A stretch of 64,000 nt of DNA, taken from positions 1-64,000 of the forward strand of contig JAOVVO010000415.1 in NCBI GenBank assembly GCA_028564675.1, given 5' to 3'. Position 1 is the first letter of the stretch. The number at the start of each line of letters is the position of its first letter. Made by a program: the position numbers and the translations under genes. Source of the DNA: Onchocerca lupi. Taxonomy: Eukaryota; Nematoda; Chromadorea; Rhabditida; Onchocercidae. This document shows, piece by piece, positions 39,101-51,207 of the stretch. The notes under the pieces were generated by a model. The model was not told the origin of the DNA. It did not search any database and saw nothing but the letters and a program-made list of their open reading frames with translations.

Positions 39101-42100
39101 ATCTCTTCTACCTAAAATGGAATATATTTAAAAAACTGAAGGATCATTTTTTCAGAAAAAAATAAATATGATCAAAAGCATGAGCCTTGGAAATTCAAAT
39201 TCTTTTTTCTCAAGGTCCATCATTTTAAAATAAAATCAAGAACCTGGAAAGAGGTTCCATCATCATCTAATGAATCACTCGCAATACTCTCTCGTTTCAC
39301 AGGATTTAACATTATCAATCTTCCACAGATATTCATGAAAATCGTGTCTACACCATCGCAAAATTTTATTTCTGAAATAAATTGATTCTTGATTTATAAA
39401 CAAGAAAAATCCAATTACTTTCAAAATCATTTCATGAAAATTTCCAAAACTGAATCAATAGCGTAGAATATTACAATATTTTTTTGGTTTTATTCTATCT
39501 TTTGATCGAAAATCAAAAACGATGAAAATTTTAAGAATTAATGAAGTTGTTTAGTAATTCTTAGAAATATTTTACAATTTACTAACTAACTGCTTTGAAG
39601 CAATAATAGAAACTAACGAGAATCATGATTTAAAGATGCTAGTTTAACGGAGAAAACACAAGCTGCATGCGGCACTATATCTTGAACACGTATTTCCGCA
39701 TACCTAGAATTCGACTGTATGAAAAAATTTTTCATTTTAATTAGTTGATAAACTTATATAATGACACTTCTCCTTCTTGCTTAACTCATTCTTGAGTAAC
39801 AAAAAAAATCTTCCAATGATCTAAAAGTATAACCACAACATAATGAAATGTAAAATTTTTACCGCAAGAAATATAACAACTAGTATCATTCAAACGATAT
39901 ATTACCTAATCTTATAAGAATGGAATCTGAAAATCAATATAAGAAAACTGGAGTAATTAAATGACAAATGTTCCAATATATTTCTACTTCTCAATCGATG
40001 AATAAATAAAACAACTATTTCCCCAACAGCTTACTTATTTATTCGAATTACTGATTGTTCATTTTTGGGATTCTTTTCCAGAATGAAAATAAATATGCAT
40101 GAATCCACATCAAAAGTTATCAACTTATTATGCCTGCAAAAATATTTCCAGTCAGTCAGATCATATATAAAGAAGAAGATTTCGGACAAAAGCCATCAAA
40201 TACAATACAAAAAACGTTCTCAATTTTTGAGCAATAACAGTTTGTTATGAACAATACTACCTTAGACCGAATGTTTTCCATCTTTTCTTTTCAGTCTTTG
40301 ATCAAATAAATAGAGGAAAGAAAATGTAGATAGGTATTGTTACTTACCGACGACTTAAAAGAAGTATTCTTGAACTAAGCGAATGCTTTGTGCAAAACTG
40401 ATTGTTTAACTGATTTTCCAGTGGATAAAATCTTAATTCCTCTTTGGAACGATCAATATCATAACAGGCAATTACCACATATCCTTCCCAAACAGTCATG
40501 CCACCGGTGACCAACATATCTTTTTCCTGAATTTCGTACAGCATTAAGCTTATTCACTTTTCTAAATCTAAATTATTTGCATGATCGAAAAAATGAAAAA
40601 TCATTAACTTACCAGTTCCATTAATTTATTAACTATTCTGAAATGAAATATCCCCATCAAGTTATTAAATATTACCTTATCCATCTCCATAATCACTCTA
40701 GTGGATTTCTGTTTTCAGAATGGGTAACATACAAATTAATTTCTTTAACCAATAGTCGAACTAATAATTGTAAGGAAATAATAAAATGACAGAAACCATA
40801 AGATTTTTTAAAAACTGTAAAAAACAAATGGAAGTTTAGTCGAATCTTACCTGTGATTCATTACCAAACATGCGCCATTTGCGTGTTATTAGATTATAAT
40901 GGATGAAACCTCGAGCCCCAGCAACGACAAGCCATTGTCCATGATCATCCATTTCAACTAACTAAACCATTATAGAAATAATGATTTTTTGATTTCAGTA
41001 TAAAAATATGTTCAAATAAAGGACTTATGCTATTCAACCTAGAGTTAATAAAAAGTAAAAAGTACCTTTCTACTTAGAATTTGAACCTGTTATCATGATT
41101 ATGTGTATACTTTAAAATGTCTAAATAATTTGCAATAAATAATTCCTTACTCTAATAGGCCAATTGAATGATAAATAGGTATTCGGTACCGAAAGTACAT
41201 GCCAAATGCTATGGGGAGCGTTAACATTTTGCTCTCGCTCTTTTGCAGCACTCAGATAGATATGATTGCTTGAAAGAAAGATAATCCTATCCGCACATTG
41301 CTATAATTAAACTGTAAACTTTTAACGTCTTTCAAATATAAAAAAAAAAAAAAATTTTATCTATAATTAGTTACAATACAAAACCAAGCAATCAAGCAAA
41401 TATATGCAGCAGCTTAAATTAACGAAATACAAAATACACTCTACTAACAAAACTCAAAAGAAGAACTAAGCAACAAGTAAGCATCACCAAAAAATAGACA
41501 TTTATCAACAAATGAAAATTGAAATCTTTATAATAAAAACAGACTTTGCATTGTCTGGAAAATCTGGAAGAAAACTCACGACGCCATTTGAATTTACAGA
41601 ATGAGCAATAGGCAATACGTACAATCCCATATCGGTAGCTAACCATAAACTAAATCCTTCCGGACCCCAATCAATCCACTCACACGAATTAGGAATGCAT
41701 ATATTCCTGAAATTCTTTATTTCAAATATATTAAAAATCAGAACCGAATTTAATATTTAGAAACATTCTAAATCAAATTAAGCTGCCATTAATGAGACAA
41801 GGAAATCACAACATGCCAAGAATGTATATATAATGCTTGCAAAAAAAGATCATTTTCGGTCCTTCATTTATTTGTTTAATCCATTTATCAATCAGATTAT
41901 TGGTAATGCAACATAACCAACAATGGGAATATTTCTAAAGTGAAAAGAAACCTGTCACTAGAAGATTCAAGTGAGCACCATAACTGTGCACCGAAGGAAC
42001 TAAATATCGCCACAATGGGTACTGTAGTCAAGCTATTCGCATAACCACCATCGCATAATAATGGTGACCAGACGACTGCCAGTGCGGTTCCTTGTGCATA

Positions 42101-44974
42101 ACATTCCATATGTCGCACTTGACCCATTCGATTTAATAATTCTAAATTCCAGCAATTTTTATAAATAAAGAGGAAAATGAAAGTTGATGTGATAATGAAT
42201 AACAATATCGTGCTTATAATTATTATTGGATCTTTTGAATTTGGAATTTGGATTTGTTTCAAAATGTGAAGACTTTCGCAAACTAATATGTTTAAGCACT
42301 AATTGTCTAAACCTGGTCCATTTTTGATCTGAAGCGTTACACGAAATGTGAGTGTCAATGTGCCATTAGTATCATCCAAGTGAAAGGCAGCAATATCACC
42401 ACTAAAAATAGCTAAAATTATTTGAGGAAAATCAAAGCATATATCAAAATCTTCAGATTTTCAAATGTTAACTATCTGCAAATTTCTAACAGCCATACTT
42501 TCTACATCCATAAATAACCAATCGACATTTGTGATTTGCTGCGGTACAAACAGCATCACTCAACTGCACTGCCCAAACTCCCAACAATTCCTGAAAATGA
42601 TTTATCGGATAGAATCAAACTTGGCCATACATCAGGACAGTATAAAACAAATTAAATTCACTGGATTTATTATATTCCCAACTTTCATTACACCCAGAAA
42701 AACAGAATCAAACACTCATTCAGTGTTGCATCTCGTAGTGACAATATTGCAACCATATTTCGATAAAATTTTACGTATTTGTGCTAAGAAAGAAATTTAC
42801 CTTGCCCTGTCAATCATGTCAGTTGTTGATGTGGCTGTTAGTAATTCAAGTTCGATTGAATAATTAAAAAAAAAAAAAAAAAGATGACAGAATAATAAAC
42901 ATTCATTAAAATACAGACGATTCTAAATGTCACCTTTGGAAGAAACCTAGAAGAAGATGACGTCAATAAAGCAGCATTACCATTGGAAAGAACTATGCAA
43001 AATCCACCGATAAGAGGAGCATATGCCATATCAACAACATGCGCACCCCATTCCTGCACATGTTCAGCTGAAAAAAAAAAAAATGAAAGCATAAAAAAAA
43101 AATTCACGAGTTTTAAAAAGTGATTTTATCATTTCTGAAAATAACTAACTCAAGGAAAAATAAGATTGATGAATTAAATTTGAAACAACTTCAAAAAACT
43201 ATTAAATCCTTAATTTTATTTCGCTTTTTATATTAGCTTACTTTTAGACTGCAACTGATCGACGACGAATGGAACATCGAATAGGTGAAACGAGAAATTT
43301 TTATCAACAACACCTTCCCATGATATGCGATGTAACCAACCGTCTTGCAGACATACAAATAAGTCATCCCGAAAAGGCACAATACTACAAAAAAGTCTAA
43401 AATCATCTTAATCTAATATTTTTTTTTTGAAATATTTGAATTGAGAATTTTAAATATATCTAAAACATTTAGCTTATAAAAAATGATTATAATACGTTTA
43501 CAAATACAATTTCGTAGGTTGACATATATTTATATATTATTCCAATCTAATCATTTTAATTTCAGGAATTTGATTTTTAAAAATATTAACCACGTCGCCG
43601 GACTCTCAAGTCGTGCAACAATCGATAAATATGCCGCAGTTTTTGGACTTTTTTCATGGATAAATAACTCTTGTGAAGTGCGCCTTAAATGCTCCTCACG
43701 TGGTTCAATTAAACTGAAAGACTGTTTGTCGGATGATATATCCAATCGATATAGCAATAAGCAATTTTTCGAAGTCTGAAAAAAAAAAAACGATTAAGAA
43801 ACAACTTTGCCTCAACATTCTCAAGTTGATCATAACATGAGAAATGGGAAACAGTGTGAACAGCCTTGCAGATAATAACACAAAATTCAGAGAGATTTTG
43901 GTCCACTTCAGATAAGCCACTGATAATTACTGATAATGATTTAACCGAAAAAGATTGATAACTAACATTTTCAGTTCTTTTATTTCAAAAAAAATAGAGA
44001 AATATAATTAATACGGCAGATAACGGTCTAATTTTTTTCAAAAATACTAGCATTACCGGATTCAATGTACTATGCATCTTCTGATGGTACTACAATGCCT
44101 CATTCGACATGGACAAACAGCAGCCCTCTTAAAAAAATTCGTCATTAATATTGCTATTTGTAATCTATATTTCTTAAATTTCAAAATAAATGGAAATAGA
44201 CCGTGAAACAAATTGCAGAGGAGTCATGCCGCCAATAAACTTTCCGATATTCACCTTTCTCTTCCACATCTTCTTCAGATCGTCTGAATGAACAAAGCAA
44301 TAGCTGAGGCTGAAATAGGAAAAAAATTTCAAATTCAGTTATTAAACAAACAAAAAAGTTGAACAATAGCAGAACCTAAAATTTTTCCTAACAAATTTCA
44401 CCCAGATAGCTACAAAAATACAACCTATGTTCCCGAAAATAGCCTAAATTAATAACTTATGAACTATTTTCTGAATAACTTAATTTTATCGCGCCAGAAA
44501 ACAACTCAAACTAAGCATCACTACGAGTTCTTTTTCGACTAGCTACATTTCCTTTAAATCATTAATTTTGATGCCATGAATTCCATGAAGTTTGAAAAAA
44601 TACATATGAAAATTGAGAAGAGCACTAACATGAGCTAGATATATATAAAAAATTGATGAGATAACAGCAACAAAGAGCGTCTTATCACGGTTCCCGACGA
44701 CGCAAGACACATGCGGTTCCTGATTTTTATGACTTCTACTACATCCTGGCAACCGTAAGTTATGTTCGCTACCATCCTGAAAAAACCAAACAAATATCAT
44801 ATTTGCAATACTAAGAAATGAAATAAATTCAACACCTTACTTTGGTAAAATCTCAAAAAATAAATTTGCTAATGGTACTCGAAAAATTCCCTACGGCATG
44901 TGTATTGAGGGAATCTAGCAATTACATTGTTTTTAAAAAAAAAAATTAAATCATAATAATTACCGGTAAGAACA
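33118..44974 (-). CDS. ric1: RIC1 homologue (RAB6A-GEF complex subunit 1), complete, 31 modelled exons
   Basis: RIC1 with RGP1 activates Rab6 at the Golgi and supports retrograde and secretory traffic. Exons 5'->3': 44963-44974, 44630-44776, 44202-44309, 43837-43905 (least certain), 43594-43775, 43242-43384, 42934-43067, 42499-42590, 42313-42401, 41952-42141, 41580-41706, 41151-41300, 40851-40961, 40348-40526, 39906-39947, 39618-39703, 39244-39371, 38668-38805, 38465-38579, 38171-38278, 37712-37885, 37028-37257, 36520-36757, 36144-36359, 35659-35880, 35299-35406, 35078-35167, 34760-34875, 34046-34182, 33648-33856, 33118-33347; 1,439 aa, close to vertebrate RIC1 in length. The N-terminal half matches the WD-repeat part (SSFGAQLWCSLE; MLVTGGMTVWEGYVVIACYD); the C-terminal RIC1 domain holds FPNYLQTIAHCARKTELALW, VSFLIILQNME and DIVRFLRAIDPSD. 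Start ATG gives MFLP in a 12-nt coding exon. Divergent from the acid phosphatase gene. Confidence 0.94.
39071..39154. repeat. Hairpin in a RIC1 intron
   Basis: The arms, about 39071-39102 and 39123-39154, share a 20-base core (GTTTTTTAAAT and flanks) in inverted orientation with few mismatches and a loop of about 20 nt. It lies in the intron between exons 39244-39371 and 38668-38805. Confidence 0.75.
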
Positions 44975-46648
44975 TATTTTTCTGATAATGGAATAATGCA
45001 CTCCAGTTATTGAATGCTATCCACCATTATAACAAGCATCGATGGAAATCGTCTGGAATGATATAATCTGTAAATAAATCTAATATTTTAAAAGATAAAA
45101 GCATTTTAATATAGTTAAGAATTAGGAAAACGGTGAACAATTCCTATTAAACCAATATTAGCAGAAATTTCCGACCTATTCAGATGAAGCTAAAGTAAGA
45201 ATACAAATTATTAACTTCCGTTAGATTAACATAGGAATGTGATTTTCTCGTTTAATAATTTATGCGGTTTTAATTAAATTCTTGATATATGTAAAAATTA
45301 AAAACGTACGTAGAAAACAGACAAAGTATTGACTGATAAAATTTCAGAAAAAGACATTCCCAACAATTAATGGCCAAGAGTATATTTATGGATAAACGGA
45401 AGAAACAACACACAACTGACCCAACTTCTCATCAAAATAATTGTAACAATTAGTGAAAATTTGGAGAAAAGCCAGGAAGACGTGTCGTGGTTCAACTAAA
45501 ATAGACGTCATGAAAACTTGCATCTCAATGGGAATGGTATAACCATAACAATCTTCGTGCGCAAGATGAGACCTTATTAGGTCATGTTAATGTGGCTAAA
45601 TACGCCATATTATATTATAAAAGTTAAAGATTTAAACCGAAATATCCAGGAGAACGCATTGATAACTCATGATATCATTCCAATCTTATCTCCATGAATT
45701 TTCAAATTCCGAACACAATCATCAGAAAATCTTGATGCCTGTAGTTTCTACTTTCCGCTTTGTTCGCTTTCTGCGTTCGCTCTGTTTTTTTTTTTTTTTT
45801 TTTTTTTTTTTGTCAGTTTTAATATGGGATCAAATAATGTGATGCGAATGATGTATTAATTTTGATATGGAATTGAATTTGACTCAATTAAATCAAAATT
45901 CGAAATTAATTAATTATCAATCCTTCAATATAACAAAATTTTGATTAAATTATAAAAGAAATAGATAGATGATTGCAGCGCTGATTAATAGTTATCAATA
46001 ATTCAGAACAAAGGTCGAATGGTTAAAAATATATTTGATGAACTACTTGTGTTTTCGTTGACGATAGAAGCGTAGAATACTAACGCTGCTATTTCTTCTT
46101 GCTTTTGACTGATAAGATTATTGGCGCTTTAGCTGACCGTTGATCTTTATCATTGGTCACACCGGAGAAATACTTTTATTATCATCCAAACTGTATTGGT
46201 ATTTGTTTAGTCAAAGAGCTTGTAGGCGTAACCTCATAAAATATTTCAAAATAATTCAAATTCTAAAATAATTTGCAGATTTAATTTCAAAAAGATGCAT
46301 TTCAGATTTTTCCGTTATTCCAAGAAAGTTCATTTCTAAAAGTTTTCTTTATCAAAAACTATTCCTCGCTTCATTCCTTATATCGATAAATTAAATAATA
46401 AATAATTTGATAATTAATTTCGCTATACTTGATTTGAAACTTTACTTTTATTAAATCCTACTGGATCTAGTATACATTTTAATTAGAATAAGTTGATTAA
46501 ATTTCTTAGATGGTTCATGAAGCAGGGGAATAGAGATAGGAATTTTCTGCATGTTTTTATGAATTTTGAAATTAAAAAAAAATCATTTAAAAGAAAAATT
46601 TTTTTTTACTGATTAAATAGAATTGATGATATATTTCGAGCTTTAGAT
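44975..46648. other. Divergent intergenic region, RIC1 / acid phosphatase
   Basis: About 1.7 kb between the two divergent start codons, presumably holding both promoters and any 5' UTR exons. It contains a T run of about 27 bases at 45785-45811. No clear core-promoter motif can be assigned. Confidence 0.6.
45785..45811. repeat. Poly(T) run of about 27 bases
   Basis: Uninterrupted T tract in the divergent intergenic region. Such tracts can exclude nucleosomes near promoters; that role is inference. Confidence 0.95.
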
Positions 46649-49600
46649 ATGGTAGTACGTCTTATATTTTTGCTTATTTTGACTGGAACAACAACTGCGG
46701 CCGATGAGTTAATTCTGGTACAAATCGTATGTTTTGCTTCGTCCATTCAATTAACTATCATTGATATGGTGTTCTGTTGTGTTGATAAGCTATCAGTTCA
46801 TTTATCTCGCATATTAGTTATTAGTTGTCAGCCTGAAAATTACTCTACTAAGCTTCTACTTGTTCATTTGCTTACTATCTCGCCTTATTTCTTATTAAAA
46901 CTTTCAGGTTTGGCGACATGGTGACCGTGCTCCGATGTCCACATATCCAACCGATATTCATCGGGAAGAAGCATGGCCATATGGTTGGGGAGAACTCACA
47001 GAGGTTAGAGCAGGCGATATGTCAAGAAAATTTCTTTAATACTTTTTCCTTTTTTTCAGATTCAAAGCATTGCCAAGAATGATTACTAAATGTTAGTTAA
47101 ATTTAGCGTGGGATGCAGCAACAATTCGCCCTTGGACGTCTTATTCGACATCGATACATTGAAGGAAATTATAATTTCTTGTCGAATAATTATAAACCCA
47201 AAGAAGTTAGCTTTGTTCATTTTATATGAAATAAATTTTAAATTAAATCAAAAGTAGTTCCACTATTTTCTGTCATTTATTGCAGAATCAAAGAATTAGA
47301 ATAATCTGCAAGTGTTACAACAAAAGTAGAAATTCATGAGAAATATAGATCAAGGATGAATAATTATTATTTCTGAATCAAAAATGTTAATTGCATTTAA
47401 CTTTATTTTTTTTTTCAGAAGTTAAAACTAAATGCAATGAATATTTTTTTAGTTTTGATTTCAGAACCCATTTCTTATATATTGATTGATGTCTGCCTTT
47501 CGTACGTGGCCTATGCAATGAATCAGAAATTAAAATGCTAGCAAATTTTTGAAATCTTTCCAGTTGTATATCAGAAGTACCGACGTAAACCGAACATTAA
47601 TTAGTGCATTGGCTAATTTGGCTGGGATGTATCCTACGGGAATACCTGGAAAGGATTATCCGAAGAACAAGCAGTGGCCATCCCACTGGACACCTATTCC
47701 GATTCATACTGTCCAGAATGAAGAAGATTTTGTAATTTTCAGTTTTTTCAAAAATTTTTTTCAATTCTTACTTTTGTTATTCTCGATCGATTTCGGATAT
47801 CGATCACAAAAATATGTACATCATTGTGATTTTATGTTTTGATGCGGCGAGTGCTGTCCGAAAAATTTCAAATTATCTCATTTTCTTTAAAAATAATTCG
47901 TTTGCAATTCCGAAACTCTGTGCTCAAGTGTCGAAATTATTCCATTTTGGATGCATAACTTATAGGCCTGGTAATAATCCTTTGATGTAAAACTTACATA
48001 ATTTTCAAAAATTTACAAAATAATTTTAAGGTAGGAAACGTTTTTAGTCGATGTCCTCGTGCCGATCAATTAACAACCATTATTCGTTGCAGCAAACATT
48101 ACCGGGAAGTAGCTACTGAAAATAAAGTAATATATTATATATCTCTTTTTTTTAAATATTATATATATATTATATATATCATATGAATAGAATATTATAT
48201 GTGTCATAATTTTTTATTCTATATATATATCTCTTTTATTTATCGAAAAATGATTGGCTTTGAAAAAAATTCTCAGAAATTCTCCCGAAAATTTTCGAGG
48301 ATAAAAAACTTTTTAAACAAAAATTAGATTTTAATTGCTGTTATTCTGATCAGTTATTTCTCGCTCCTTTACCTTAACAAATCGATAACAAATATGAATG
48401 GAGTTGGCAAATAATGACTGAAATTTATAAATGACGAATGAAATTTGCAAAAATTGCAAAGCTTAAAAAATAGAGGGCAAGAAAATGTCATCCAATTTTC
48501 AATCATTATCAATTCTTCGTTCTTTTATGAATTTCCCAATTTTTTTTGAGAATTAGAATGTTCCCGTTTCTAATCTATTCCCGAATTTCGAAGTATTTTG
48601 AAATAATTTAAAAGAATAGTTTGAAGTAATAATTTGACAATTATCATCACATCATTTGATTATCGAATCATTTAATTTACTAAATATTGCTGAATTAATT
48701 AGTAATCATCTGATTATTCAAAGTACAGAAGTAGGATAAAGAAGAATTATTTCATACGTATGAAGTCTTCTGAAACATTTGTTCCAAACATCTAATATTC
48801 CTTTGTTTTAGGAGTTTTTTGATTATGTAAGCGAGAAAAGTGGTATGAAAGTAAACTTGGATAATATACACACCATTAATGACATTCATTATGCTGAGGT
48901 TTGGTATTTTCTTATTCAAGCTATTTGGGTTTGATGTGTATGTGTATGTTTCATAGATATTAATATCGACAGTTTCCAATGAATCGATACTGCTAAATCA
49001 TAATTTCGTGCGAAGAAAGATGATTTCTTAAAATTGATTCAAAACATTCAAGTGTAACTGTGAAGGATGCAAAATATGTAGATGGAGGAATTTATGAATT
49101 TCTGAAATTCTATGTATATTAATGAGTTTTATTGCAGACTGTACATAATATGTCACAGCCATCCTGGATCACCGACGACGTTTCCAAAAAGTTGCGCAAT
49201 TTGTCGATGATTACCAGTGAATTTATATATGGTATTTCGATACCATATCTGCCGGAATTGACTAAACTCAGAGGAGGTGAGGCATTCTTGCTATTTTCAA
49301 GTTTCAATGAATCTATTCCTACAATTTGGATAGAAAGTTGAGAATAATTATTGATATTATCAGTTCATGGATTGAAGTGGCTAGTTTGACAGCTGTTAAT
49401 CTGAATTTCTTCGATATATTCATAGACATTCATATTTGACGTTAAGTGATGCTATCATCATTACATCTAAAATCTCCATAAAAATAGATTGCGATTTAGA
49501 CCGCACAAACATATTGTTATAATTCAATGATTTTTTTGTTTTTCAGTCAATGAAATTTTTTCAGATCTATAAATTAAATTCAAAACTTAAAACTATAGGT

Positions 49601-51142
49601 TAAATTTAAAAATTTTAATTCAATATCTTGAAATTCCATTATAGTTTAAGTTAAATAAAAACAGTATAATTTTCTGGACTAGGCTTCATTTTACTCTTTA
49701 ATACTCTATGTCACAATGACGGAAGAATAGTGGATAAAAGTAATGTATGCAGGATTGATCTTTCCTTGATTGACCTTTACTAAGAATTCACTTATTTAAG
49801 TTGATTAAATACATAATTGAATAGAATAGTGCAAGGACAAGTATGATGCAAGTTTACTCTTTAAAAATTAAATTGCGACTGATGATAAAAAAAAATATTT
49901 GGCGGAACGATCGGTAATAAAGATTATTTATTGCTTGTCGATAAAAATCATTGGTATTCTTGGAAATTCCTGTTGATAAAATATTATTTTAGGTAGTTTA
50001 TTGAAACTTCTTCTGGAAAATATAAACCAAAAGAAACAGTGTTTATTGAATTCGCAAGATCCTGGCTGTTCATGGATTCTACAACGAAAATATTTCGCTC
50101 TTTCAGCTGTGTGTATTTTTACCTACGCTATATTTTAAATAATTATCTGGAAAAAATCGTGGAATTCCTTGATAAATGATATTTAAGAGTGAGAAAATTT
50201 TTTAAATAGCATAAAGTTACCCACATTTAAAGCAGTTTTTAATAACTTCAAATGCAAATTATACGAAGAAAAAAGTAAGCAAAAATTGCAAAATAATAAA
50301 ACAATGCTGACTAATTTCTCGCGTTTCTAAACTTACTTAACTTCCATTTTCAGTTCTTTTTGATCTATTTTATTCTATTTTTTAAAATATATTTTACAGC
50401 ATGATACAACAGTTGCTGCCTTGTTAGCTGCATTTGCTGACAAAGAAATTCTGAAGGAAGGTTTGCCGCAATATACCGCTTCTGTTGCAATAGAATTATG
50501 GAATAAAACCGATATAGGATTCGCAGTAAAGGTGTTTTTTCTACTAATTCCTTATTTAAATTTCAATAAATGCCCATATTATTGCTTCTATACTTTTGTC
50601 ATTAATTTATTTATGTTTTTATTATAAATTACCTGTACGATAGTTCCACTGCAAAGTTGCTAATGTCACTTCACTATTAATTTCTGCAACTAGTTTTATA
50701 TTTATTGTACTACTAAACTGTTTATTTAAGATATTGATACGATTTATTTACTATTAATTTATAATTAAGTAGTTTCGTTCTTGTTTTAAAGAATTACAGC
50801 ATGGAATATTAATTTATAATTAAGTAGTTTCGTTCTTGTTTTAAAGAATTACAGCATGGAATATTCATTCGTTGAAATCATAATTTAAAATTTTAAAATT
50901 ATCTGTGTTCTCAATTGTGATTATAGATACTCTTTCACGAAGCATTCCATCATCATTATCATGCGATAACACGTTTTACGAAAGGATGTCCATCAGATAG
51001 TGATTTCTGCCCACTCGATATTTTCCTAAAGCGTTCAATGATTTTTCTACCTGATGACATCAAACAAGAATGTTTACCAAAAAAAGAAATCAATAGATCA
51101 CTTTACAAACTATGTGATGTTGCGATGTTTAATTTCAAATAA
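46649..51142 (+). CDS. Secreted histidine acid phosphatase, complete, 10 exons
   Basis: Hydrolyses phosphomonoesters at acid pH through a phosphohistidine intermediate; likely secreted or lysosomal. Exons: 46649-46726, 46908-47003, 47107-47205, 47564-47731, 48031-48126, 48812-48898, 49138-49276, 49993-50108, 50400-50531, 50927-51142; 408 aa, typical for the family. The N-terminus VVRLIFLLILTGTTTA is a signal peptide. Exon 2 gives the catalytic RHGDRAP motif and exon 9 opens with HDTTVAALL, the acid/base HD motif. Family landmarks GWGELTE then RGMQQQFALG (substrate-pocket helix) and GRLIRHRY are present. Conserved Cys occur in the C-terminal part (CPSDSDFC). No C-terminal membrane anchor is seen, unlike lysosomal ACP2-type forms. 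Nematode genomes carry many paralogues, so I give no symbol. All intron phases are consistent and no lesion is visible. Confidence 0.94.
50752..50861. repeat. 55-bp perfect tandem duplication in last intron of acid phosphatase
   Basis: Units 50752-50806 and 50807-50861 appear identical and a few bases of a third copy follow. It is intronic (50532-50926). Perfect identity suggests a recent duplication or an assembly artefact. Confidence 0.9.
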
Positions 51143-51201
51143 CTTTAAATGATGTCTACATTTTCTGGATGGATCATTATTTCTTTAAACCTTTTATTTC
51201 G

Positions 51202-51207
51202 AATAAA
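51202..51207 (+). terminator. Candidate polyadenylation signal, acid phosphatase
   Basis: AATAAA about 60 nt after the stop codon at 51140-51142, a usual distance for a short nematode 3' UTR. Confidence 0.5.

Noticed and set aside
43705..43920. Two overlapping minus-strand ORFs of 65 and 71 codons near 43.7-43.9 kb
   Set aside because: They run through a poly-A/T tract and read across a RIC1 exon in the wrong frame. Only 43837-43905 was kept as a possible small exon.
44041..44140. Plus-strand peptide YYASSDGTTMP and minus-strand GLLFVH as a RIC1 exon
   Set aside because: The minus reading resembles the expected segment, but no acceptor/donor pair gives the required phase 0 in and out.
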